64,000 nucleotides of DNA, taken from assembly GCF_006874705.1 (NCBI RefSeq), contig NZ_CP035382.1, positions 4,278,001-4,342,000 on the forward strand. Reading direction: 5' to 3'. Positions within the stretch are counted from its first letter, which is position 1. Each line of letters starts with the position of its first letter. A program made the translations under genes and the position numbers. Source of the DNA: Leclercia adecarboxylata. Lineage in GTDB: Bacteria; Pseudomonadota; Gammaproteobacteria; Enterobacterales; Enterobacteriaceae. The notes beneath the pieces are model-generated. The model saw only the letters and a program-made list of their open reading frames with translations. It did not search any database and was not told the DNA's origin. Of the stretch, positions 44,396 to 53,037 are shown piece by piece.

Positions 44396-45322
44396 ATGGA
44401 AGCACTGAGCCGCGACACATTAGAACAACAGATGGCGCAAGCCGTGGGCCGTTCGGCCACCTTTACCATCTGGCCCGATAATGAAGCCCCTGGCGCACGC
44501 ACCAGCGACGCCGTTTTTACCCGTGAACCCCGCCATACCGGGACCTCCGACTACGATCGCGCCGTCACCGGCATCCGCGCGCCGGAGATCGCCGTGTATG
44601 CCCCTGCCCGCCCTAACGGCGTGGGTATTCTGGTGGCGCCCGGCGGCTCTTATCGCCGCGTGGTGCTGGATAAAGAGGGCAGCGCGCTGGCCGCGTTCTT
44701 TAATGCCCGCGGTTATACCCTGTTTGTGATGACCTACCGCATGCCGGGAGATGGCCATGAAGAGGGGGCCGACGCGCCGCTGGCCGACGTGCAGCGGGCG
44801 ATGCGCGTGATCCGCGCCGGGGCAGCGGAGTGGAAGCTGGATCCGGCCCGCATTGGAGTACTGGGTTTCTCTGCGGGTGGGCACGTGGCAGCGAGCCTCG
44901 GCACCCGGCACGATGAAGCGGTCTATGCCCCGGTGGACGCCGCCGACGCGTTCCCTGCCCGTCCGGCCTTTATGGCACTGGTTTATCCGGTGATCACCAT
45001 GCGTGACGCGCATCATCATTCGGGTTCGCGCCATGAGCTGATCGGCGATAACCCGACAGAGGCGCAGATCGGTCGCTACTCGCTGGAGGAGCGCGCCACC
45101 CGCGACGCCCCGCCAACCTTCCTGCTGCATGCCGCCGACGACCCGGCGGTGAAAGTCGAGAATAGCCTGGCGATGTACAGCGCCCTGCGCCGCCTGGGGG
45201 TGCCGGTTGAGATGCATATCTTTGAGCGTGGAAAACACGGGTTTGGCATCCGCGATGCCCAAGGCCTGCCGGTAGCCGTCTGGCCGGAATTGATGATGAA
45301 CTGGATTGAAACAAAGGTGTAG
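44396..45322 (+). CDS. Alpha/beta hydrolase, BD-FAE/acetylxylan esterase-like
   Basis: 308 residues, no signal peptide. The oxyanion segment is VAPGGSYRRVV, the nucleophile elbow GFSAGGHVA, the acid in HAADDPAVKVE, and the histidine in RGKHGFGI. This is the family often annotated endo-1,4-beta-xylanase B-like esterase. GGGAG precedes the ATG. It may deacetylate sugars. Confidence 0.88.
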   Translation: MEALSRDTLEQQMAQAVGRSATFTIWPDNEAPGARTSDAVFTREPRHTGTSDYDRAVTGIRAPEIAVYAPARPNGVGILVAPGGSYRRVVLDKEGSALAAFFNARGYTLFVMTYRMPGDGHEEGADAPLADVQRAMRVIRAGAAEWKLDPARIGVLGFSAGGHVAASLGTRHDEAVYAPVDAADAFPARPAFMALVYPVITMRDAHHHSGSRHELIGDNPTEAQIGRYSLEERATRDAPPTFLLHAADDPAVKVENSLAMYSALRRLGVPVEMHIFERGKHGFGIRDAQGLPVAVWPELMMNWIETKV

Positions 45323-45325
45323 CCT

Positions 45326-45421
45326 ACATCGCCGGGTGGCGGCTTCGCCTTACCCGGCCTACGTGTCCGATGCGGTTATCGGTTTTGTAGGCCGGGTAAG
45401 CGCAGCGCCACCCGGCGTTTT
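45326..45421. repeat. Pair of REP elements (BIME-like)
   Basis: Two inverted REP-type palindromes (GCCGGGTGGCGGCTTCGCC and GTAGGCCGGGTAAGCGCAGC) lie between the convergent esterase and aldA genes. The arrangement suits transcript termination or mRNA stabilisation. Confidence 0.85.
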
Positions 45422-45423
45422 TA

Positions 45424-46863
45424 TCAGGACTGCAAGTAGACCACCTGGGTCTGCAGGTACTCATGCAGACCGTGTTTGCCATCCGCTCCGCCGATCCCGG
45501 ATTTACGCCAGCCCGCGTGGAAGCCCTGCATCGCTTCAAAGTTCTCGCGGTTGATGTAGGTTTCACCGAACTTAAGCCCTTTGATGGCTTTCATCGCCAC
45601 GTTCAGATCCCGGGTGTAAATCGACGACGTCAGGCCATAGTCGCTGTCGTTGGCCATCTTCAGCGCCTCTTCCAGGGTGTCAAACACCACCACCGGCAGC
45701 ACCGGCCCGAAGGTCTCTTCGTGCATGATGGTCATATCCTGACGTACGTCGAGCAGCAGCGTTGGCGGGTAGTAATAGCCTTTCCCCTCTGCCGCCTTAC
45801 CGCCCAGCACCACTTTTGCCCCCTGCTGCACCGCCAGAGCCACCTTCTGCTCCACGCGCTCCAGCGCCGCAACGTTGATCAGCGGCCCCATGGCGATGTC
45901 GTTGCGCTCGGCCGGGTTGCCAAACTGCACGGCTTTCATCGCTTCGCCCAGACGGTTCACAAAGCGGTCGTAGATGCCCTTCTGCACATACACACGCTCG
46001 GCGCAGTTGCAGACCTGCCCGGTGTTGATTACCCGGGAGTCGACAATCGCTTTTACCGCCAGCTCCAGGTCCGCATCGTCCATCACGATGGCCGGGGCTT
46101 TACCGCCCAGCTCCAGGCACACTTTGGTGATGTTCTTCGCCGCAGCGGCCATGATCTTCTCGCCTGCGCCCACGCTGCCAGTCATGCTGACCAACGCCAC
46201 TTTCGGGTTACCCGCCAGCTCCTGACCCACGGTTTCACCGCGGCCCAGCACCAGGTTAAAGACCCCTTTTGGCAGACCAATCTCGTCAACGATTTTGGCA
46301 AAAGCGATAGCGTTGTTTGGGGTGAACTCGCTCGGCTTAATAACGATGGTGTTACCGGTCAGCAGCGCCGGGCCCAGCTTGCGGGCGATCAGGAAGAACG
46401 GGAAGTTCCACGGTAAAATACCGGTGGTCACGCCAAGCGCCCGTTTGAACAGCAGGATGTTTTCGCCCGGACGATCGCTCTGGATAATCTCACCTTCGTA
46501 GCGACGCGCCCACTCGGCCATGTAGTCGAGATAGTCGGCGGTGAACGCCACTTCCACCTCCGCGAGCTGCTGAATTTTGCCGCCTTCGGCCACGATCAGG
46601 GCGCTGATTTCGCTGGCGCGTTCACGAATGCCGGCGGAGATTTTACGCAGCCAGCCCGCGCGCTGGATAGCGGGCAGCGCCTCCCAGTCGGCCTGAGCGC
46701 GCTCGGCGGCGTCGATGGCCTTGCGGGCATCTTCAGCGCTGCCGTCGGGAATACGGGAAATGACCTCTTCGGTGGCCGGGTTGATCACATCAATCCAGGC
46801 ATCACCCTGCCAGGCTACAAACTGTCCATCGATATACATAGGATGTTGTACGGGTACTGTCAT
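45424..46863 (-). CDS. aldA: Lactaldehyde/glycolaldehyde dehydrogenase
   Basis: 479 residues. The catalytic glutamate is in LELGGKAP and the cysteine in NTGQVCNCAERVY; the NAD site is at MTGSVGAGEKI. The start MTVPVQHPMYIDG matches E. coli AldA; ATG 46863 has AGGAGCAGG upstream. It oxidises L-lactaldehyde to lactate in fucose/rhamnose use, and glycolaldehyde to glycolate. Confidence 0.95.
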   Translation of the reverse strand: MTVPVQHPMYIDGQFVAWQGDAWIDVINPATEEVISRIPDGSAEDARKAIDAAERAQADWEALPAIQRAGWLRKISAGIRERASEISALIVAEGGKIQQLAEVEVAFTADYLDYMAEWARRYEGEIIQSDRPGENILLFKRALGVTTGILPWNFPFFLIARKLGPALLTGNTIVIKPSEFTPNNAIAFAKIVDEIGLPKGVFNLVLGRGETVGQELAGNPKVALVSMTGSVGAGEKIMAAAAKNITKVCLELGGKAPAIVMDDADLELAVKAIVDSRVINTGQVCNCAERVYVQKGIYDRFVNRLGEAMKAVQFGNPAERNDIAMGPLINVAALERVEQKVALAVQQGAKVVLGGKAAEGKGYYYPPTLLLDVRQDMTIMHEETFGPVLPVVVFDTLEEALKMANDSDYGLTSSIYTRDLNVAMKAIKGLKFGETYINRENFEAMQGFHAGWRKSGIGGADGKHGLHEYLQTQVVYLQS

Positions 46864-47061
46864 GACCTGCTCCTGTAATTGCACTGTTTTTAACAAGTAA
46901 AATTATTGTTAAAAACTACAGTTCCCGACCCGTAATCACAGCCTATCGCGCTGTTTTTGTGAGACATCTCATAAAAGAAACGGGTCAGCAGGAGGAAAAA
47001 ATCACAATTCGACAACAAAGGCTGCCCGTTTGCGGGAAAGTCATCGCAAACGGGCAATGGG

Positions 47062-47865
47062 TTACAGCAGGGAGCGGCTGACCAGCGCTTCGGTGAGAAT
47101 GACGTCGTTACGCAGGATCTGCCAGGCGGCCTCCACCTCAGCGGGTATATCGACATGGACGATGAAATCGCGGCCAAGCGGGCCATAGCCATTAATGTCA
47201 TCGCGCAGGCGCGGAAGTTCACCCAGCACCAGCAACAGATAGCGTTCTACCGGCCACAGCCCCTCGCCGCCGCCGCGGAATACCAGCCCCTCCTCGCTGT
47301 TCTGCAGCTGCGGTACGATGCCGGGATGGCTGGTCCATTCCGGGGCATCCGGCTTATCGCGCCACACCCGGGCAAAGGTTGCCATAGTGCGGCGCTGCAT
47401 GGTCGGATCCTGCACCACAATCCCACGTTTCACCCGCAGCTGATGATGGTGGATCGTCGCGGCGCTGAAACGGGCATTTTCACCGCAGTTGGTGGACTGA
47501 TCTTCCACCAGCAGGCGCTCGGGCGGAATATGCCAGAACTCCCGGGCGATCTCCGCAAGGATAGTGGCTTCGGCTTTGCCGGTGGTGCGCACCCTGTTAT
47601 AGCGCGGGTGTCGCGCAATGGCGGCGTATAAAAAGGTGGTTGAATGGCCGATGCCGCCGCTGATCAGCAAGGGGATAGCGAGCGACGACGCCAGACGACA
47701 GGCCGCGTCGATGGAGGGGATCACCGCATTACCGGCCAGCACCACCAGACCCGGCTGCAGCGCGGGCGGATTGTAGGGCAGGTTATCTTCAGCGAGCCAG
47801 GCCCCGACGGTATTGACCGCGGCCAGCGTTTTATCGGGCAGAGACGGGAAGATTGTGAGACTCAT
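47062..47865 (-). CDS. ydcF: YdcF, DUF218/SanA-like protein
   Basis: 267 residues with the DUF218 core ([47 protein letters not shown]). E. coli YdcF binds S-adenosylmethionine in vitro, but its function is unclear. ATG 47865 follows GGAGG. It is upstream of aldA as in E. coli, with about 200 bp between. Confidence 0.92.
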   Translation of the reverse strand: MSLTIFPSLPDKTLAAVNTVGAWLAEDNLPYNPPALQPGLVVLAGNAVIPSIDAACRLASSLAIPLLISGGIGHSTTFLYAAIARHPRYNRVRTTGKAEATILAEIAREFWHIPPERLLVEDQSTNCGENARFSAATIHHHQLRVKRGIVVQDPTMQRRTMATFARVWRDKPDAPEWTSHPGIVPQLQNSEEGLVFRGGGEGLWPVERYLLLVLGELPRLRDDINGYGPLGRDFIVHVDIPAEVEAAWQILRNDVILTEALVSRSLL

Positions 47866-48054
47866 CGTTACCTCCTTCCAGCAAGTAAGCTCAGAGTAAC
47901 GCATAGGCTACTGGTTAACAGAGGATCCCTCTGAAATATTTTCGCTCACATTTGCGTAACCTCGCATGATCATATTCACTTGAAACAGACTTTGCGTCAG
48001 ACGTAGAATCATTAGCCCACTAACTATTCACAAAAACTATAGGTAATTATCGTT

Positions 48055-49707
48055 ATGCGCCTGCCCCAGCGCGACCCCTATGCTCCTCGCGAGTGGCAGC
48101 CTCACGAAAAGCCAATGCTGTTAGGCTCCCCGTCCACCCCCCTGCACAGCCCCCCGAAGCGCATCGCCTACGGGGTGGTGGGTCTGCTGGTCTGTCTGAC
48201 CGGGGCGCTGGGCAATGCGATGGTCGCGGCCAACCTGCAAAATTTGCAGGGCACCTTCTCCGCCTGGTCAACCGAGATCGCCTGGCTGCCGGCGGTGTAC
48301 GTGATGACCAACGTGTCGATAAACCTGCTGCTGGTGAAGTTTCGCCAGCAGTTTGGCCTGCGCGCCTTCACCGAAGGCTTTCTGGTGCTCTATGTGCTGG
48401 TGACCTTCTTTCACCTGTTCGTCAACGATCTCAGCTCGGCCCTGATGGTGCGCGCCGCCCACGGGATGGTGGCTGCGGCCCTCAGCTCGCTGGGGATCTA
48501 CTATCAGATCCAGGCCTGGACGGCGAAACATCGTCTGAAGGCCCTGACCATCGGCATCACCGGTTCGTCGCTGGCGATCCCCATTGCGCGGCTGTTCTCC
48601 ACCGAACTGCTGCAGCTGGACGAGTGGCGCGGGCTCTACCTGTTTGAACTGGGCCTGGCGCTGATCTCGCTGGGCTGCGTGATCGCCCTCAAGCTGCCCC
48701 CTGGTGACCGGCGCAAGGTATTCGAGAAGAAAGATTTCATCACCTTTATCCTGCTGGCCCCGGGAATGGCGCTGCTGTGCGCTGTGCTGTCGCTGGGACG
48801 GCTCGACTGGTGGTTTGAAGCGCCGTGGATCGGCTGGTCGCTGGCGGGCTCGCTGGTGCTGATTGTCTCGGCGATTGTGTTTGAACATAACCGCAGCAAC
48901 CCGCTGCTCAACACCCGCTGGCTCTCCAGCGGCAGCATTGTGCGCCTGGGGCTGATCATGCTGCTGATCCGCATCGTGCTGGCGGAACAGAACACCGGGG
49001 TGATCGGCTGGCTGCAGTATGTCGGCCTGCAGAATGAACAGATGACTCATCTGGCGTGGTCGATTTTTGCCGGGATCGTCTGCGGCATCGCCGCCAGTTG
49101 CCTGACCATCAAACCAACCAAACTCGCCTGGCCGATTATCACCTCGCTGGTGCTGATGATTATTGCCTCGCTGCTCGACAGCCAGTCCACCAGCCTCACC
49201 CGCCCGGATCAACTGATGCTGAGCCAGTTCCTGCTCGGGTTCGGCAGCGCCTTCTTCCTCGCCCCGGCGATGCTGGCCGGAATTGGCGGCGTGGTTGCCG
49301 ATCCGCGTAATCTGGTCAGCTTTTCGGTGCTGTTCGGCATGAGCCAGAACATCGGTGGTCTGCTGGGTTCTGCCATTCTGGGCACCTTTCAGACCTGGCG
49401 TGAGAAGTACCACTCCGGTCTGCTGGCCGAGCAGCTTACCAGCCTCAATCCGCTGGTGAATGAGCGGTTGCAGATCTACAGCCAGATGTACCGGAGCCAG
49501 ATTGGCGACAGCGCCCTGCTGAGCACCCAGTCGGCGCTCCAGCTGCAGAACGCCAGCACGCTGGAGGCAAATATTCTCGCTTACAACGATACTTATCTTC
49601 TGACGGCTGGCATTGCCACCGCCACGCTGGTCTGGATTATATGGCGCTTGCTGCGGCTGCGCATCACTGCCCGTCTGGCGCTGAAAAAGGCCACCGGCAG
49701 TCAATAA
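48055..49707 (+). CDS. DHA2-type MFS efflux pump (EmrB-like)
   Basis: 550 residues with about 14 membrane segments and a 40-residue hydrophilic N-terminus. Motifs include LQNLQGTFSAWSTEIAWLP and the GMSQNIGGLLGSAILGTF helix. It is the inner membrane pump of a tripartite operon followed by a membrane-fusion protein and an outer membrane channel. Substrates are unknown, but drugs or aromatic compounds are typical. Confidence 0.88.
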   Translation: MRLPQRDPYAPREWQPHEKPMLLGSPSTPLHSPPKRIAYGVVGLLVCLTGALGNAMVAANLQNLQGTFSAWSTEIAWLPAVYVMTNVSINLLLVKFRQQFGLRAFTEGFLVLYVLVTFFHLFVNDLSSALMVRAAHGMVAAALSSLGIYYQIQAWTAKHRLKALTIGITGSSLAIPIARLFSTELLQLDEWRGLYLFELGLALISLGCVIALKLPPGDRRKVFEKKDFITFILLAPGMALLCAVLSLGRLDWWFEAPWIGWSLAGSLVLIVSAIVFEHNRSNPLLNTRWLSSGSIVRLGLIMLLIRIVLAEQNTGVIGWLQYVGLQNEQMTHLAWSIFAGIVCGIAASCLTIKPTKLAWPIITSLVLMIIASLLDSQSTSLTRPDQLMLSQFLLGFGSAFFLAPAMLAGIGGVVADPRNLVSFSVLFGMSQNIGGLLGSAILGTFQTWREKYHSGLLAEQLTSLNPLVNERLQIYSQMYRSQIGDSALLSTQSALQLQNASTLEANILAYNDTYLLTAGIATATLVWIIWRLLRLRITARLALKKATGSQ

Positions 49708-49751
49708 CGGTTATAAATAATAATGATTAATGTGTTTTATCAGGAGTGGTT

Positions 49752-50831
49752 ATGAGTCAGCAGGATGCCTCCAGAGAGCAGGCCAATACCCGTAATAATC
49801 TGCGCGTGGTATCAGTGTTCGCCGCCGCCGCGATCGGCATCGTTGGCGTGCTGGTGATCCTCTACGCTTGGCAGCTGCCGCCCTTTACCCGTCACGTTCA
49901 GTTCACCGATAACGCCTACGTGCGCGGCCAGACCACCTTTATCAGCCCGCAGGTCAACGGCTATATCACCGAAGTGAAGGTGCAGGATTTTGAGCAGGTG
50001 AAGAAAGGCGACCTGCTGCTGCAGATCGACGACCGTATCTACCGCCAGCGGGTGCACCAGGCTGAAGCCCAGCTGGCGATGAAAATCGCCACCCTGAATA
50101 ACAACCTGCAACAGCGCAAAAGCGCCGAGGCGGTGATCCAGCGTAACGAGGCGGCGCTGAAAAACGCCCGCGCGCAGAGCCAGAAAACCCAGGCCGACTT
50201 AAAACGCGTGAAGGACCTTACCGCCGACGGCTCGCTGTCCATCCGCGAGCGGGATGCCGCCCTGGCGAGCGCCGCTCAGGGCAGCGCCGATATCGATCAG
50301 GCCAAAGCCACCCTGGAGATGTCGCGCCAGGATCTGCAAACCGCTATCGTCAACCGCGCCGCGCTGGAGGCCGACGTCGAGAACGCGAAGGCGGCCCTGG
50401 AGCTGGCCCAGATCGACCTGCAGAACACCCGCATCGTTGCCCCGCGTGACGGCCAGCTCGGACAGATCGCCGTGCGCTTAGGTGCCTATGTGACGGCCGG
50501 AACCCACCTCACTACCCTGGTGCCGCCGCAGCACTGGGTGATCGCCAATATCAAGGAGACCCAGTTGGCGAACCTGCGCGTCGGCCAGCCGGTGAAATTC
50601 ACCGTCGACGCCCTGAACGACAGAGCCTATGAAGGCCGGGTGCAGAGCATTTCCCCCGCCACCGGGGTGGAGTTCAGCGCCATTACCCCGGATAACGCCA
50701 CGGGGAACTTCGTCAAGATTGCCCAGCGCATTCCGGTGCGCATCGAGGTGCTGGGCAAGGCGGAGGACGCGGCGCGGCTGCGTCCGGGGATGTCGGTACA
50801 GGTGACGATTGATACCCGGGAGGCAGAATGA
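49752..50831 (+). CDS. Membrane-fusion protein, EmrA/HlyD family
   Basis: 359 residues: one N-terminal membrane helix (about 22-45), a lipoyl half-motif (VRGQTTFISPQVNGYITEV), a long alpha-helical hairpin (about 95-205), the second lipoyl half (IVAPRDGQLGQIAVRLG), and a beta-barrel. ATG 49752 has AGGAG upstream. It connects the MFS pump to the outer membrane channel; its stop overlaps the next start (ATGA). Confidence 0.92.
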   Translation: MSQQDASREQANTRNNLRVVSVFAAAAIGIVGVLVILYAWQLPPFTRHVQFTDNAYVRGQTTFISPQVNGYITEVKVQDFEQVKKGDLLLQIDDRIYRQRVHQAEAQLAMKIATLNNNLQQRKSAEAVIQRNEAALKNARAQSQKTQADLKRVKDLTADGSLSIRERDAALASAAQGSADIDQAKATLEMSRQDLQTAIVNRAALEADVENAKAALELAQIDLQNTRIVAPRDGQLGQIAVRLGAYVTAGTHLTTLVPPQHWVIANIKETQLANLRVGQPVKFTVDALNDRAYEGRVQSISPATGVEFSAITPDNATGNFVKIAQRIPVRIEVLGKAEDAARLRPGMSVQVTIDTREAE

Positions 50832-52246
50832 TCCGCCGCCCGCTCACCGCCCTGCTGATTACCTCCGTCCTCAGCGCCTGCCAGTCGGTGGATGTCGCCC
50901 CGGCAAAACCGACATTGCAGATCCCCGCCCAGTGGCGGGCCAGCACCGGCCCCGCCAGCCCGGCAGAGCAGCAGTGGTGGCGCAACTTCCACGACAGCCA
51001 GCTCAATCACTATGTCGATCGGGCCCTGCGCAACAACAGCGACGTGCTGATCGCCCGGGAGCGGATCAACGAGTATCAGGCCCGGGTGTATGCCAGCGAC
51101 AGCAACCTGTTTCCGACCCTGGAGGCCGATCTGAATGCCGGTCGCGCCCGGTCCCAGTCGGCGGCCACCGGTTTGCCCACCTATGGCGCGCTGTACAAAG
51201 GCAGCCTGACCGCCAGCTATGACGTGGACATCTGGGGCGTGAACCGCCGCACCGCCGATGCCGCTCAGGCAACCCTCGAGGCGCAAAAAGCCGCCGCCGC
51301 CGCGGCAGATCTGACGGTGGCCTCCTCGGTAGCCTCGGGTTATGTCACCCTGCTGGCCCTGGACGAGCAGCTCCGGGTGACGCAGTCGACCCTTAAAGCG
51401 CGGGAAGAGGCCTTTAACCTGGCGCAACGGCAGTATCAGACCGGGTACAGCTCGCGTCTGGAGCTGATGCAGTCCGACTCCGAGCTGCGCTCGACGCGGG
51501 CGCAGATCCCGCAGGTGCAGAATCAGATAGCCCGTCAGGAGAACGCCCTGACCCTGCTGCTGGGGGGCAACCCCGGGGCCATCGCCCGTAGCGCGGATTT
51601 CGACACCCTGACCCCGCTGCGTATCCCGTCGCAGCTGCCCTCATCGCTCCTTAATCGCCGTCCGGATATTGTGCAGGCGGAACGCCAGCTGATCGCCGCC
51701 GATGCTACGCTTGCGGCCTCGCGCGCCAGCCTGCTGCCGTCGATCAACCTGACCGCCACCGGATCGATTCAGGATCGCACTCTGCCCGGCCTGCTGGACA
51801 ACCCGCTGGAGCTGTGGAGCATCGGCGGCAGTATTCTGGCCCCGCTGCTGAACCGTCAGGCGCTGAACGCCCAGGTGGATATTGGCCAGTCGCAGCGTAA
51901 CCAGGCGCTCTACAGCTATGAAAAAACCGTGCGCAACGCCTTTAAAGAGGTCAACGACAGCCTGGATGCCATCGCCCGCTACGGCGAGCAGCTGACCGAG
52001 CTGGTGGCGCAGCAGTCGGTCGCCCAGGAGACGCTGCGGATCGCGCAGAACCGCTATAACAACGGCTATTCGTCCTATCTGGACGTGCTGGACGCCCAGC
52101 GCACGCTGTTCTCGGTGCAGACCAGCGTGGTGCAGGCGAAAAATAACCTGCTGCTGGCACAGATCGATCTGTATAAGGCGCTGGGGGGTGGATGGTCTGA
52201 AAACATGCCCGGTGGCGCTACGCTTACCGGGCCTACAGGATCGTAG
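50828..52246 (+). CDS. Outer membrane efflux lipoprotein (NodT/OprM-like), REP-coded tail
   Basis: 472 residues. Lipoprotein signal with lipobox LSAC (C18), then two OEP repeats (SYDVDIWGVNRRTADA; PSINLTATGSIQD) that form a trimeric TolC-like channel. The last 13 or so residues (MPGGATLTGPTGS) are encoded by a REP palindrome (52200-52275), which suggests that the native stop was lost or shifted and the frame reads into the repeat. It is the third gene of the efflux operon. Confidence 0.9.
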   Translation: MIRRPLTALLITSVLSACQSVDVAPAKPTLQIPAQWRASTGPASPAEQQWWRNFHDSQLNHYVDRALRNNSDVLIARERINEYQARVYASDSNLFPTLEADLNAGRARSQSAATGLPTYGALYKGSLTASYDVDIWGVNRRTADAAQATLEAQKAAAAAADLTVASSVASGYVTLLALDEQLRVTQSTLKAREEAFNLAQRQYQTGYSSRLELMQSDSELRSTRAQIPQVQNQIARQENALTLLLGGNPGAIARSADFDTLTPLRIPSQLPSSLLNRRPDIVQAERQLIAADATLAASRASLLPSINLTATGSIQDRTLPGLLDNPLELWSIGGSILAPLLNRQALNAQVDIGQSQRNQALYSYEKTVRNAFKEVNDSLDAIARYGEQLTELVAQQSVAQETLRIAQNRYNNGYSSYLDVLDAQRTLFSVQTSVVQAKNNLLLAQIDLYKALGGGWSENMPGGATLTGPTGS

Positions 52247-52275
52247 GCCCGCGCAAGCGTAGCGCCGCCGGGCAA
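52200..52275. repeat. REP palindrome overlapping the channel gene
   Basis: Two REP halves (GCCCGGTGGCGCTACGC and GCGTAGCGCCGCCGGGC) are inverted around the stop at 52244-52246. The left half is translated. Confidence 0.85.
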
Positions 52276-52298
52276 AGCTCTCACTAAGGGGTCAATCT

Positions 52299-52958
52299 AT
52301 GCAACAACAGTGGTCTGCCGTAGATAATTACATGATTTCCGAGCTCATTCCTCAGGATGAGGTCCTCCAGCAGGTGCTTGAGAATAACCAGCGCGCCGGT
52401 TTACCGGCGCACGACGTCGCCGCCAATCAGGGGCAGCTGCTGGCGCTGTTTGTGCGCATGACCCAGGCCAGGCGCGTTCTGGAGATTGGCACCCTGGGGG
52501 CCTACAGCAGCATCTGGATGGCGCGCGCCCTGCCGCCGGACGGGAAGCTGGTGACTCTCGAGGCCGATCCGGTGCACGCGAAGGTTGCGCGCCAGAATAT
52601 CCATCTGGCGGGGCTGGATTCGCGTATCGAGCTGATCGAAGGCCCGGCCCTGCTCTCCCTCGAACGCTTCGACAACATCCCACCCTTCGATCTGATCTTT
52701 ATCGATGCCGACAAACCGAATAATCCGGGCTATCTGGAGTGGGCCCTGCACTACTCCCGGCCGGGAACGTTGATTATCGGCGACAACGTGGTGCGCGACG
52801 GGGAGGTGATTAACGGCCAGAGCGATGATGCCCGGGTGCACGGTGTGCGGCGGTTTATCGAGATGATCGGGGATAACCCGCGTCTCACCGCGACGGCGTT
52901 GCAGACGGTGGGCGTGAAGGGGTGGGATGGGTTTACGCTGGCGATTGTGAACGGGTAA
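52299..52958 (+). CDS. SAM-dependent O-methyltransferase (family 3)
   Basis: 219 residues with the class I SAM motif VLEIGTLGAYSSIWMARAL, LEADPVHAKVARQNI, and the metal-binding FIDADKPNNPGYLEWAL plus GDNVVRDGEV. These are features of caffeoyl-CoA-type O-methyltransferases acting on catechols. It lies 52 bp after the efflux operon and may modify the exported compounds. Confidence 0.9.
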   Translation: MQQQWSAVDNYMISELIPQDEVLQQVLENNQRAGLPAHDVAANQGQLLALFVRMTQARRVLEIGTLGAYSSIWMARALPPDGKLVTLEADPVHAKVARQNIHLAGLDSRIELIEGPALLSLERFDNIPPFDLIFIDADKPNNPGYLEWALHYSRPGTLIIGDNVVRDGEVINGQSDDARVHGVRRFIEMIGDNPRLTATALQTVGVKGWDGFTLAIVNG

Positions 52959-52959
52959 C

Positions 52960-53037
52960 AACCGCCGGGCGGCGCATTCGCTTGCCCGGCCTACAGGTTT
53001 TGTAGGCCCGGTAAGCGCAGCGCCACCGGGCATGGTT
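52960..53037. repeat. REP pair between the methyltransferase gene and hrpA
   Basis: Inverted REP-type units (CCGCCGGGCGGCGCATTCGC and GGCCCGGTAAGCGCAGCGCC) lie between convergent genes, a common termination/BIME location. Confidence 0.85.

Noticed and set aside
48268..49704. 478-codon antisense frame opposite the DHA2 pump gene
   Set aside because: Long only because of GC-rich codon bias; the pump on the other strand has clear membrane helices and an operon context.
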